Assembly: GCA_910585015.1 (NCBI GenBank)
Contig: CAJUCT010000010.1
Coordinates: forward strand, 1 to 64,000
DNA: 64,000 bases
From: an uncultured Acetatifactor sp.
Lineage (GTDB): Bacteria > Bacillota > Clostridia > Lachnospirales > Lachnospiraceae
Direction: 5' to 3'
Each line of letters opens with the position of its first letter. Position 1 is the stretch's first letter. A program made the position numbers and the translations under genes. The notes under the pieces were generated by a model, which saw nothing but the letters and a program-made list of their open reading frames with translations, ran no database searches and had not been told where the DNA came from. Shown here in pieces: positions 27,246-35,413 of this stretch.

Positions 27246-29408
27246 ATGAAGAGGGTAGAGAGAGGGAGTTTTACACTTCCCGGTGAGGCAGGTTATGAGG
27301 AATTGACATTGAAGCTTGCGGATAGGTGGGGGGCGGACGTGATTCGGGACAGCGATGGGACTGTGCTCTCCGATGAGATCACAAAGGCAGGCTATGGCAT
27401 TTATTCCACAATCTGCATCATCAGAGATCACAATGAATGGGCGAAAAAGAATCAGGATAAACTGCAGCAGTGTTTTCTGATGACGCATCCGGTCACCGCG
27501 GAGGGCAGGAGTCTGACCATTGCGCTGATGGCCGATTTTTTCCCGGAGCAGTTCCGGGTGAATGACAGCGAAGATTCCATGAGGTACTGGCAGGTCTATG
27601 ACAGAACCACGGACACTCTGGTTGATGTGGCCGGATGGAGTTACGACAGGGACAAGCAGGAGGTTACGCTGGAGGGCATTACGCCCTGGCACAATTATTC
27701 GGTGAGCTTTCTGGCATATCGGATCTGGGAAGAAATTTCCATGTACAACCACACCACCAACAATTGGGACAAGGAACACCTGATGCAGATTGACCCGGTG
27801 TATCCGGAGACACAGGCATATATGCTGGAGTGGATGACAAAGTGGTGCGAGACGCATCCGGATACCACGGTGGTGCGCTTTACGTCCATGTTCTACAATT
27901 TTGTCTGGATCTGGGGGAGCGACGCGCGCAACAGGCAGCTCTACAGTGACTGGGCATCCTATGATTTCACTGTAAGCCCCCGGATGTTGGAGGGCTTTGC
28001 CAGGGAAAAGGGATATAGCCTGACGGCGGAGGATTTTGTCAACCAGGGGAAACTCCATGTCACCCATATGCCCTGTGACAGGAAGAAGCTGGACTGGATT
28101 GATTATGTCAATGGCTTTGTGATTGGATTTGGCAGGAAATTGATCGACATTGTACATAGTTTTGGCAAAAAGGCATATGTGTTTTACGATGACAGCTGGG
28201 TGGGCATAGAACCCTACAGGCCCACGTTCAAAGAATTTGGTTTTGACGGTCTGATTAAATGCGTCTTTTCCGGCTATGAAGTGAGGCTTTGTTCCGGCGT
28301 GGACGTGGAGACCCACGAACTGCGGCTTCATCCCTATCTGTTTCCCGTGGGACTTGGAGGACTGCCCACCTTCACGGAGGGCGGCGATCCCACTCTGGAC
28401 GCAAAAAAATATTGGAACAGCGTAAGACGCGCCCTGCTCCGGTGCTCTATAGATCGTATCGGATTGGGCGGATATCTCCATCTGGTGGAAGATTTTCCGG
28501 ATTTTGTGGAGTATGTTGCCAAGATATCCGATGAGTTCAGGGAGTTAAAGCAGCTGCATGACGCGGGAAAGCCATATGCCTGTAAGACCAGGGTCGCAGT
28601 GCTGCACTTTTGGGGGAGTATGCGCTCCTGGTCATTGTCCGGTCATTTTCATGAGACGTACATGCATGACCTGATCCATATAAATGAGGCTCTCAGCGGC
28701 CTGCCGCTGGAGGTCAGTTTCATCGGCTTCGAGGATGTGAAGGCCGGGGCGCTGAAGAAGGTGGATGTGGTCATCAATGCCGGCGCGGCGGGCAGCGCGT
28801 GGAGCGGCGGAGACGCATGGAGGGATGAGGAAGTGGTGGCGCTTCTGACGCAGTGGGTATACGGAGGCGGCACATTTATCGGCGTGGACGAGCCTTCTGC
28901 GGCGGCGGGATATGACAGCTATTTCAGGATGGCGCATGTACTGGGAGTGGATGAGAATATCATTGACAGAGTGTGCCATGGGAAGTGGACATTTGTTGTG
29001 GATCAGGAGGCTGCCGGAAGAATAATGCCTCCGGGGGCCTATATTCCGAACAGGCGCAGCTGCTGCCTGACGGACGGCAGGGCGGCCGTTCTGGCGGAGG
29101 CGGAGGGGAATCCGCTCCTTGTCAGAAATTCTTTTGGCAAGGGACAGGGTATTTACCTTTCTTCCTTTGAACTGACCAATGCCAACACCAGAATGCTTCT
29201 TAATCTGATTCTGGATGCCGGCGGTGAGGCTGTGGACGGATATTATCTGACGGACAATCCGGATATGGAGTGTGCCTTTTACCCGGAGAGCAGGACACTG
29301 GTGGTGATCAACAATACAGGGAGTACCCAGGAGTGCAGTGTACCCACAAAGTACGGCACGGAGAAGGTCAGGCTGGATGCCTATGACACGCTGATCAAGG
29401 AGATATAG
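27246..29408 (+). CDS. GH112 phosphorylase (galactosyl-rhamnose type)
   Basis: A 720-residue phosphorylase of the GH112 family. Members split beta-galactosyl linkages to GlcNAc/GalNAc or to L-rhamnose with phosphate, giving galactose 1-phosphate. The length, the RFTSMFYNFVWIWGSDAR region and the AYVFYDDSWVGIEPY stretch fit the family. The adjacent rhamnose mutarotase and rhamnogalacturonan enzymes make D-galactosyl-beta-1,4-L-rhamnose the likely substrate. The ATG at 27246 follows AAAGAGG. An in-frame upstream extension runs through hairpin repeats and is rejected. Confidence 0.88.
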   Translation: MKRVERGSFTLPGEAGYEELTLKLADRWGADVIRDSDGTVLSDEITKAGYGIYSTICIIRDHNEWAKKNQDKLQQCFLMTHPVTAEGRSLTIALMADFFPEQFRVNDSEDSMRYWQVYDRTTDTLVDVAGWSYDRDKQEVTLEGITPWHNYSVSFLAYRIWEEISMYNHTTNNWDKEHLMQIDPVYPETQAYMLEWMTKWCETHPDTTVVRFTSMFYNFVWIWGSDARNRQLYSDWASYDFTVSPRMLEGFAREKGYSLTAEDFVNQGKLHVTHMPCDRKKLDWIDYVNGFVIGFGRKLIDIVHSFGKKAYVFYDDSWVGIEPYRPTFKEFGFDGLIKCVFSGYEVRLCSGVDVETHELRLHPYLFPVGLGGLPTFTEGGDPTLDAKKYWNSVRRALLRCSIDRIGLGGYLHLVEDFPDFVEYVAKISDEFRELKQLHDAGKPYACKTRVAVLHFWGSMRSWSLSGHFHETYMHDLIHINEALSGLPLEVSFIGFEDVKAGALKKVDVVINAGAAGSAWSGGDAWRDEEVVALLTQWVYGGGTFIGVDEPSAAAGYDSYFRMAHVLGVDENIIDRVCHGKWTFVVDQEAAGRIMPPGAYIPNRRSCCLTDGRAAVLAEAEGNPLLVRNSFGKGQGIYLSSFELTNANTRMLLNLILDAGGEAVDGYYLTDNPDMECAFYPESRTLVVINNTGSTQECSVPTKYGTEKVRLDAYDTLIKEI

Positions 29409-29466
29409 GCTGGATGAATATTGAACTATTCAAATTGTATTGAATAGACAACAGAAAGGCAAGGTG

Positions 29467-29784
29467 ATGGGGATGGTTAAGGGGTTTAAGATGAAGCTGT
29501 ATGCGGGGCAGGAGGAAGAGTACGAGAGGCGCCATAATCTGCTGTGGCCTGAGATGAAGGATATGATTCATGAGCATGGGGGGAAAAATTATACGATTTT
29601 CCTGGATCGGGAGACACTGACTCTCTTTGGGTATATTGAGATTGAGGACGAGGAGAAGTGGGCCCGGGGCGCAGACACGGTCATCAACCGCAAATGGTGG
29701 GATTACATGGCTGACATCATGGAGACCAATTCGGATAACAGCCCGGTTTCTGTGGATCTGAAAACGGTATTCCATTTGGACTGA
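29467..29784 (+). CDS. rhaM: L-rhamnose mutarotase
   Basis: A 105-residue enzyme interconverting alpha and beta L-rhamnose in the cytoplasm, supplying the anomer used by later catabolic steps. It has the family YERRHNLLWPEM motif containing the catalytic Tyr and His, FGYIEIED, and the C-terminal WWDYMADIMETN. It lies 58 bp after the GH112 gene and is the last gene before a terminator. The start is either the ATG at 29467 or the one at 29473. Confidence 0.92.
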   Translation: MGMVKGFKMKLYAGQEEEYERRHNLLWPEMKDMIHEHGGKNYTIFLDRETLTLFGYIEIEDEEKWARGADTVINRKWWDYMADIMETNSDNSPVSVDLKTVFHLD

Positions 29785-29803
29785 CAAAAACTCCTATATC
29801 AGA

Positions 29804-29846
29804 CAGCGCCGCAAACTGTGAAAGCATGGTTTGCGGCGCTGTTTTT
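29804..29846 (+). terminator. Terminator after rhaM
   Basis: A perfect 13-bp stem, CAGCGCCGCAAAC with its complement, followed by TTTTT. It closes the rhamnogalacturonan operon. Confidence 0.92.
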
Positions 29847-29997
29847 CAGGTCCGCTTCTTTCCGGCCTGCCTCATGCCGGCCAACTCGATGGGACTGGAG
29901 ATCAGCAGCGCCCTGATATTGCCATCCTTTCAAGGAGCGGGCATCCGAATGCGTGGAATCCGGTCGGATATTTGTTTTTCTTTTATTCTTAGAAGCC

Positions 29998-30063
29998 TTG
30001 ACAATTGCATAATTTGTGATATGATTCTAAATGCGATTGAATTGCAAACGCTATATATTTGCA
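29998..30063 (+). promoter_or_regulatory. Promoter and candidate metal-regulator operator
   Basis: TTGACA (29998-30003) and TATGAT (30020-30025) with a 16-bp spacer form a promoter. Just downstream, TGCAAA (30043-30048) and TTTGCA (30058-30063) form a palindrome with a 9-bp centre. This could be the site of the Fur-family regulator encoded two genes on. The rest of the 340-bp gap before the permease shows nothing else. Confidence 0.6.
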
Positions 30064-30123
30064 TTTGCGGTTCGGTGGCACTTGGAACAAAGCATTATCA
30101 AATGAAAGCAGGGAAAAGGGAAC

Positions 30124-30966
30124 ATGTTGGATATTGTTTTAGACAGTTTGCTGGATACGGCAAAATTACTGCCTTTTTTGCTATTGACCTATATTGTTAT
30201 GGAATTTCTGGAACACCGGGCCGGGGAGGCCACCATCAGAATGGTACGGCGGGCCGGAAAGTGGGGGCCCGCTATCGGCGCGGCAGTGGGTGTGGTGCCC
30301 CAATGTGGTTTTTCAGCGGCGGCAGCCAGTCTATATGCGGGGCGGGTTATTAGCTTAGGAACTTTATTTGCCATCTTTTTGTCCACATCGGACGAGATGC
30401 TTCCCATTCTGATTTCTGCCCATGCAAATCCTATGTTGATAGCGCGGGTTCTGGGTTTTAAGGTGGCGGCGGGACTGGTGGCCGGTTTTTGCATAGATAT
30501 GTTTTTTTCCGGAAAGCAGGAGGAGCATGAGCATATTCATGAATTATGTGAGCATGACCACTGTGGCTGTGAAAAGGGGATTGTCAAGTCTGCGCTGCTG
30601 CACACGCTGCAGATTGCGGTGTTTATACTGATTATTAACTTTGTCCTGAACTTGGTGCTGGACCAGGTGGGCGCGGACACATTGAGCCAGTGGATTTGGA
30701 ATAAACCAGTGGCGGGTCAGCTGCTCTCCGGGGCGGTGGGCTTGATTCCCAATTGTGCGTCTTCCGTGGCTATCACCCAGTTATATCTGGAGGGAGCCAT
30801 GAACTTCGGCGCCATGATCAGCGGATTGCTGGCCAACACGGGTGTGGGACTGCTGATCCTGTGTAGGGTGAACCTGCACAGGCGGGAGAATCTGGAAATC
30901 ATCGGACTGCTCTATGGGATCAGTGTGGCAGGCGGGATTGTGGCGGGGCTGCTGCCCATAGGGTAG
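30124..30966 (+). CDS. Putative heavy-metal exporter (10-TM ArsP_2-like permease)
   Basis: A 280-residue membrane protein with internal two-fold similarity: PQCGFSAAAASLYAGRVISLGTL in the first half and PNCASSVAITQLYLEGAMNFGAM in the second, each holding a P-x-C motif. Between them lies a His/Cys/Glu-rich cytoplasmic loop (EEHEHIHELCEHDHCGC, about residues 140-156), a probable metal-binding site. It matches the putative 10TM heavy-metal exporter family. The next gene encodes a Fur-type regulator, which supports a Zn, Mn or related ion. Confidence 0.8.
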   Translation: MLDIVLDSLLDTAKLLPFLLLTYIVMEFLEHRAGEATIRMVRRAGKWGPAIGAAVGVVPQCGFSAAAASLYAGRVISLGTLFAIFLSTSDEMLPILISAHANPMLIARVLGFKVAAGLVAGFCIDMFFSGKQEEHEHIHELCEHDHCGCEKGIVKSALLHTLQIAVFILIINFVLNLVLDQVGADTLSQWIWNKPVAGQLLSGAVGLIPNCASSVAITQLYLEGAMNFGAMISGLLANTGVGLLILCRVNLHRRENLEIIGLLYGISVAGGIVAGLLPIG

Positions 30967-31072
30967 TCAGCGCTATGGTGCTTTTATCCGCCGGGGGCAG
31001 GAAGGAAAATCCAGTTGTCTGGGTGTATAGTAATACGGTTTAGAATAGATCAGGGAATTTTTAGAGGTATGT

Positions 31073-31501
31073 ATGGAGAGAGTGGAATATCCTGCCGGGA
31101 TCAAATGGACCCGGCAGCGTAAGGATGTTTATCAGGTGCTTCTGGAGGCCGCGGAACCGTTGAGCGCCGTACAGATCTACCAGAGGCTTGAGGAGACCGC
31201 CGGACAGTGCGGCTATGCGGTATCTACCATCTACCGGATTCTGGCGGCTTTTGAGGCCCGGGGGCTGCTTCTGAAAAGCAGTTGGATGGGGGATGATACC
31301 CTCTTATATGAGTTGAACCGGGGCGGTCATACCCATTATGCCCTGTGTCTGGGGTGCCGCAAGCGTGTGCCGCTGGAAAATTGTCCTCTTGAGCACGTGC
31401 ATCTACACATGCCCCGGGCACAGGGAGATTTTGAGATCACGGGGCACAAACTGGAACTCTATGGGTATTGCAGGGATTGCCGGGAGAAGCGTCCGGAGTA
31501 G
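31073..31501 (+). CDS. Fur-family metalloregulator (Zur-like)
   Basis: A 142-residue Fur-superfamily repressor. It has an N-terminal winged helix (recognition helix CGYAVSTIYRILAAFEARG), a metal-site HTHYALC motif and two cysteine pairs (CLGC, CRDC) forming the structural zinc site. It follows the metal permease gene and may control it through the TGCAAA-N9-TTTGCA palindrome. The metal cannot be fixed from sequence; Zur is favoured by the His/Cys-rich loop of the neighbour. Confidence 0.85.
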   Translation: MERVEYPAGIKWTRQRKDVYQVLLEAAEPLSAVQIYQRLEETAGQCGYAVSTIYRILAAFEARGLLLKSSWMGDDTLLYELNRGGHTHYALCLGCRKRVPLENCPLEHVHLHMPRAQGDFEITGHKLELYGYCRDCREKRPE

Positions 31502-31630
31502 AGCATGGAACAGGCATCAGCAAAAGCTTGACACGCTGCGCTTTTTAGTTGTAGAATATCTGTACCGTGCGGTTCGTGATATTTTGAGGACAAATTACAT
31601 AGAATATGTGAAATAGAAAAAGGGGGCAAT

Positions 31631-33568
31631 ATGTCATACGAACAATATAACACTGCTTTAAATGCTGGTCGAAAAGAATACCGAGCCTGTCTGCTGAAAG
31701 GCGGTTATCCCTATCTGCCAGCTTTGGATGAGATCTTATCTTACGCCAAGGTGGAATATGAAGTCAGCCTTGGCGTGTGCGAAGTGCCCATGGAACTGAT
31801 TGTGGGCACTAAGACCAGAGGGCGGACCAACTCTTTTGCCGCCAACTTTATGCCCCTTTTGCCTATCAACACGGAATTTGCCAGCAAATGGATACAGTTA
31901 TACAGCTGTCTGGAGGAGGAGGGACTGCGTGATCCCGTAAAGGTCTATGAGTTCATGAACCGGTATTACGTACAGGAGGGCAACAAGCGGATCAGTATTT
32001 TGAAATTTCTGAATGCATACAGCATACCCTGCTCCGTCATACGGATTGTTCCCAAGCGCACGGACACAAAAGAGAATGAAATATATTATGAGTTTTTGGA
32101 TTTTTATGACATTACCGGCGTTATTACCATCAATTTCAGTGAGAAAGGCCGGTTTGCCGAACTTTTGGAACAGATTGGCACCCCGAAGGGAGAGAAGTGG
32201 ACCTACGAGGACAGGAGGGAATTTGACTCTGTATTCTTCCATTTTCGGAAGGCTTTTGAGGCGAAGGACGGCGACAAGCTTCCTATTACATTAGGGGATG
32301 CCTTTTTGGCGTACATTACCGTTTTTGGCTATCGTGAAACGACACAAAAAACGGAGCAGGAGATCAAAAAAGATCTCTCCAAAATATGGGATGAATTTCT
32401 GGTACTGACCAATGACCAGTCCATAGAACTGTTTATGGAGCCTCCCAAGAAAGAGGTTTCCCATAATCTATATAGGAATCTGCTGAACCTGGTTCTTCCG
32501 GACAATGTAAACAGGGCTAAGATTGCCTTTTTGTATGAGAAGGATCACAGAACCTCCAGCTGGACTTACAGCCATGAACTGGGAAGGCTGTATCTGGACA
32601 ATGTATTTCCCGGTCAAATAGAGACGAAGGCTTTTGACAACATTATTGCGGGCGAAAATGACCTGGAGCGAATGGAGCAGGCCGTCAAAGATGGCTATAA
32701 TGTACTTTTTGCCACCAGTCCGGTGATGATTCCCGCCAGCTTAAAGATAGCTGCCAACTGTCCGGATGTGAAGATATTGAATTGCTCATTGAATATTTCC
32801 CATCCCACTCTGCGGACTTATTATGCCAGGATGTACGAGGCAAAGTTCCTGGCTGGCGCCATAGCGGGATCCATGACCGCTACAAACAAGATCGGGTACA
32901 TTGCCGACTATCCGATTTATGGTATGGCCGCCAATATCAATGCCTTTGCCCTGGGAGTCAAGTTGGTGAATCCACATGCGAAGGTCTATTTGGACTGGAG
33001 TACTTTGAAGGAGCGGAAGGCAGGTATTTTGGAGGATTCGGAGATCGACTATATTATGGATCAGGATATGACAACGCCTGACAATGCCTCCCGGCGTTTC
33101 GGTCTCTATCATATCAGTGGGGGAAACCTTGATAATCTGGCCATGACCACCTGGCATTGGGGAAAACTCTATGAAAAGATTGTCCGTATCATATTGAACG
33201 GCGCCTGGAAGGAAGACGATGCCGCCTCGGGAAACCGCGCCATCAATTATTGGTGGGGGCTGTCCGCCGGAGTGGTTGACCTGATCTGCTCTCAGGATCT
33301 CCCCCATGGCACTAAGCGGCTGGTAGATTTGCTGCGCAATGATATTTGTTCGGAAACCCTTGTTCCTTTCGCCGGCGAACTGTGGGCCCAGGACGGAATT
33401 GTTATGAATAAGCCCGACGAGGTTATTCCGCCTAAGGATATTATCACGATGGACTGGCTGGTTGAAAATGTGGTGGGAAGCATTCCGTCGATCACCGATC
33501 TGACCGAGAAGGCCCAGGCCGTCACAAAAATGCAGGGGTTAAGCAAAACACAGGTGTCTGACATCTGA
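31631..33568 (+). CDS. ParB-like domain fused to a BMP/PnrA-type ligand-binding domain
   Basis: A 645-residue protein without signal peptide or lipobox. The N-terminal part (about 45-150) resembles the ParB/sulfiredoxin-like fold, with VPMELIVGTKTRGR and YYVQEGNKRISILKFL. The C-terminal part (about 300-590) resembles BMP/Med solute-binding proteins (KIAFLYEKD, AKFLAGAIAGSMTATNKIGYIADYPIYG). BMP proteins normally bind nucleosides outside the cell. Here the fusion seems cytoplasmic and may sense a nucleoside. No transporter is adjacent; a phosphoesterase gene follows. Confidence 0.75.
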   Translation: MSYEQYNTALNAGRKEYRACLLKGGYPYLPALDEILSYAKVEYEVSLGVCEVPMELIVGTKTRGRTNSFAANFMPLLPINTEFASKWIQLYSCLEEEGLRDPVKVYEFMNRYYVQEGNKRISILKFLNAYSIPCSVIRIVPKRTDTKENEIYYEFLDFYDITGVITINFSEKGRFAELLEQIGTPKGEKWTYEDRREFDSVFFHFRKAFEAKDGDKLPITLGDAFLAYITVFGYRETTQKTEQEIKKDLSKIWDEFLVLTNDQSIELFMEPPKKEVSHNLYRNLLNLVLPDNVNRAKIAFLYEKDHRTSSWTYSHELGRLYLDNVFPGQIETKAFDNIIAGENDLERMEQAVKDGYNVLFATSPVMIPASLKIAANCPDVKILNCSLNISHPTLRTYYARMYEAKFLAGAIAGSMTATNKIGYIADYPIYGMAANINAFALGVKLVNPHAKVYLDWSTLKERKAGILEDSEIDYIMDQDMTTPDNASRRFGLYHISGGNLDNLAMTTWHWGKLYEKIVRIILNGAWKEDDAASGNRAINYWWGLSAGVVDLICSQDLPHGTKRLVDLLRNDICSETLVPFAGELWAQDGIVMNKPDEVIPPKDIITMDWLVENVVGSIPSITDLTEKAQAVTKMQGLSKTQVSDI

Positions 33569-33612
33569 GGTTTTACATAGGATCAAACCTAAAAATGAGG
33601 TGGGAATATCTG

Positions 33613-34209
33613 ATGAAAATTATGGCAATTGCTGACCATGAATCTGAACTGTTGTGGGACTATTTTGATAAAAGCTATCTGGAGGGGATTGACCTGATCC
33701 TCTCCTGTGGAGATTTAAAGCCTCAATATTTATCATTTCTGGCGACTTTTACACAGGCTCCGGTCTTATATGTTCATGGCAACCATGATGACCGCTATGA
33801 AGAGACACCGCCGGATGGCTGCATCTGTATCGAGGATACGATCTATGTGCATGAGGGCGTCCGGATATTGGGGCTTGGCGGATCCATGCGCTATAAGCCC
33901 GGCGCTCATCAGTATACCCAGTCTCAAATGCGCAGGCGGGTGTGGAAGCTCTGGTGGAAATTGAAATACAGGAAGGGGTTTGACATATTGCTGGCTCACT
34001 CGCCCGCCTACCAGTTTAATGACGGTGAAGATCTGCCCCACAGAGGATTTGAGGCATTCCGCGCCTTGCTGGACAAATACAAACCTGCCTATTTTGTTCA
34101 CGGGCATGTGCATTTGAATTACGGCAGGAAATTTCCCCGTCTGTGTACCTATAATGAAACACAGGTGGTAAATGCATATGAAAAATATATTTTTGAATTG
34201 GATGTGTAA
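33613..34209 (+). CDS. Calcineurin-like metallophosphoesterase
   Basis: A 198-residue phosphoesterase. The dimetal-site motifs are IMAIADHE (degenerate first block, D-x-E instead of D-x-H), LILSCGDLK, YVHGNHDD, LLAHSP and YFVHGHVH. The fold is well supported, but the substrate is not. It lies 44 bp after the ParB-BMP fusion and is probably co-transcribed. The ATG at 33613 (MKIMAIADHE) is the family-type start. Confidence 0.85.
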   Translation: MKIMAIADHESELLWDYFDKSYLEGIDLILSCGDLKPQYLSFLATFTQAPVLYVHGNHDDRYEETPPDGCICIEDTIYVHEGVRILGLGGSMRYKPGAHQYTQSQMRRRVWKLWWKLKYRKGFDILLAHSPAYQFNDGEDLPHRGFEAFRALLDKYKPAYFVHGHVHLNYGRKFPRLCTYNETQVVNAYEKYIFELDV

Positions 34210-34261
34210 CGGACAGTATGCAAAAAGATGAAAAATTTGTGAAAATTTTTTGAAAAAATAC

Positions 34262-34290
34262 TTGCATTTCTGTAAACCATATGATATTAT
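34262..34290 (+). promoter_or_regulatory. Promoter of tRNA-Lys
   Basis: TTGCAT (34262-34267) and TATTAT (34285-34290) with a 17-bp spacer, 39 bp before the tRNA. Confidence 0.7.
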
Positions 34291-34329
34291 ATCACTTGTG
34301 TTAAGGAAGCACAGAAAAATCTTAAAGAC

Positions 34330-34402
34330 GCACCGCTAGCTCAGTTGGTAGAGCACCTGACTCTTAATCAGGGTGTCCAGGGTTCGAGCCCCTGGCGGTG
34401 CA
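34330..34402 (+). tRNA. tRNA-Lys (anticodon CTT), phage integration target
   Basis: A 73-nt tRNA. The acceptor GCACCGC pairs with GCGGTGC plus discriminator A. The anticodon stem CCTGA/TCAGG holds the loop CTCTTAA, giving anticodon CTT. From position 34360 (first base after CCTG) the sequence is repeated at 44273, so the provirus entered inside the anticodon arm and restored the 3' half of the gene. Confidence 0.95.
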
Positions 34403-34560
34403 TTGAAGTCCTGGGATTCGCATAATTAGCGGGTTGTGGGGCTTTTTTTTGCGTGTAAAAAATCTGTGCCGGCTGGACACCCTGATTCGCGAAAAAGGTG
34501 TCTAGGGCAGTACTCGGAAGAAGATAGGGTCCAGTTTGTACACCGGTATGCCCAGCATTC
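34360..34560 (+). repeat. 201-bp direct repeat, left copy (attL side)
   Basis: It comprises the 3' 43 bp of tRNA-Lys, its downstream region, an inverted core copy (34473-34505) and the last 18-19 codons of the integrase gene. It matches 44273-44473 with one mismatch (A versus G near the end). The right copy also contains phage sequence past the tRNA, so the repeat is larger than a simple att core and records a tandem integration. Confidence 0.95.
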
Positions 34561-35413
34561 GATACTGGGCGGCCAGGGAAGAGTAGTTCTTGGTGACAGT
34601 GTAGTCGTAGTGTCCCAGGAGCACCCGAAGGAACTCCAGGTTGCCGCCGCCCATCAGGTAGCTGGTTGCAAAGGTGTGCCGGAGCAGATGGGCATGGAGG
34701 CGGGTGATGCCGCTTTCTGCTTTCAGGTCCGAAAAAATCTGTTTCAGGGCGTTTTCGCTCAATGGAGCATTGTCTCTCAGTCCGTGGAAGATCACTCCGC
34801 TGCGACGCTGCTCCAGGAACTGATAGGAGCTGATAGCATCCAGGAGAAAGCCGGGGATCATGGTTATGCGGCTTTTGCATTCCTTGCTTACGTAGATATG
34901 GAGCAGGTTATGGGCCGGATCCAGGTGTTCAAAGCACAGGGAGCGGACTTCCTGACTGCGCAGTCCGCAGTCCAGCATCAGGTGAACAATGCAGTAGTTG
35001 CGGATGCCTTTTATGGTCTTTTTGTCAAAGCAGGAATCCAGGAGCAGCACTTCCTCTTCCAGAAGGGGCTGCTTGGGCAGGGAGTCGTCCTTTGGGAGTT
35101 TTACTTTCTTCAGGTAGTCCTGGCATAGATCCTCTTCATAACAGTAGGCCAGAAATGCCTTGATGCTCCGGGCGTAGCTGCGTATGGTGACGTTTTTGCA
35201 GGAGCTTTTAGAGCGCAGGTACAGGATATAGTTGGTAAAAATATTATCAGAAGAAGGAAACTGCTCAAATCCGATCTGCTCTATAGGACCATAGGTATTC
35301 GAGAGCCAGCGCAGGAAAAGGTCCAGGTGCATGGTGTAGGTGCGGATGGTCTTGTCTGCGCAGTAAACCATGCGGTCAGCGATAAACCGGTCAAAACACT
35401 GTCTAATCGTCAT
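34502..35413 (-). CDS. int: Phage tyrosine recombinase (integrase)
   Basis: A 303-residue site-specific recombinase. The N-terminal SAM-like core-binding domain covers about 1-105. The catalytic domain has R152 in CGLRSQEV, K180, the HLLR box (H242, R245), H268 in LLGH and nucleophile Y277. The ATG at 35413 follows GGAGG and overlaps the rep stop by 11 bp, so int is translated with rep. Its stop lies 100 bp from the tRNA-Lys 3' end. An inovirus encoding its own integrase, rather than using XerCD, is the less common strategy. The last 18-19 codons are duplicated in the right-hand repeat. Confidence 0.93.
   Translation of the reverse strand: MTIRQCFDRFIADRMVYCADKTIRTYTMHLDLFLRWLSNTYGPIEQIGFEQFPSSDNIFTNYILYLRSKSSCKNVTIRSYARSIKAFLAYCYEEDLCQDYLKKVKLPKDDSLPKQPLLEEEVLLLDSCFDKKTIKGIRNYCIVHLMLDCGLRSQEVRSLCFEHLDPAHNLLHIYVSKECKSRITMIPGFLLDAISSYQFLEQRRSGVIFHGLRDNAPLSENALKQIFSDLKAESGITRLHAHLLRHTFATSYLMGGGNLEFLRVLLGHYDYTVTKNYSSLAAQYRMLGIPVYKLDPIFFRVLP

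Noticed and set aside
34436..35128. 230-residue plus-strand frame
   Set aside because: Antisense shadow of the integrase gene.
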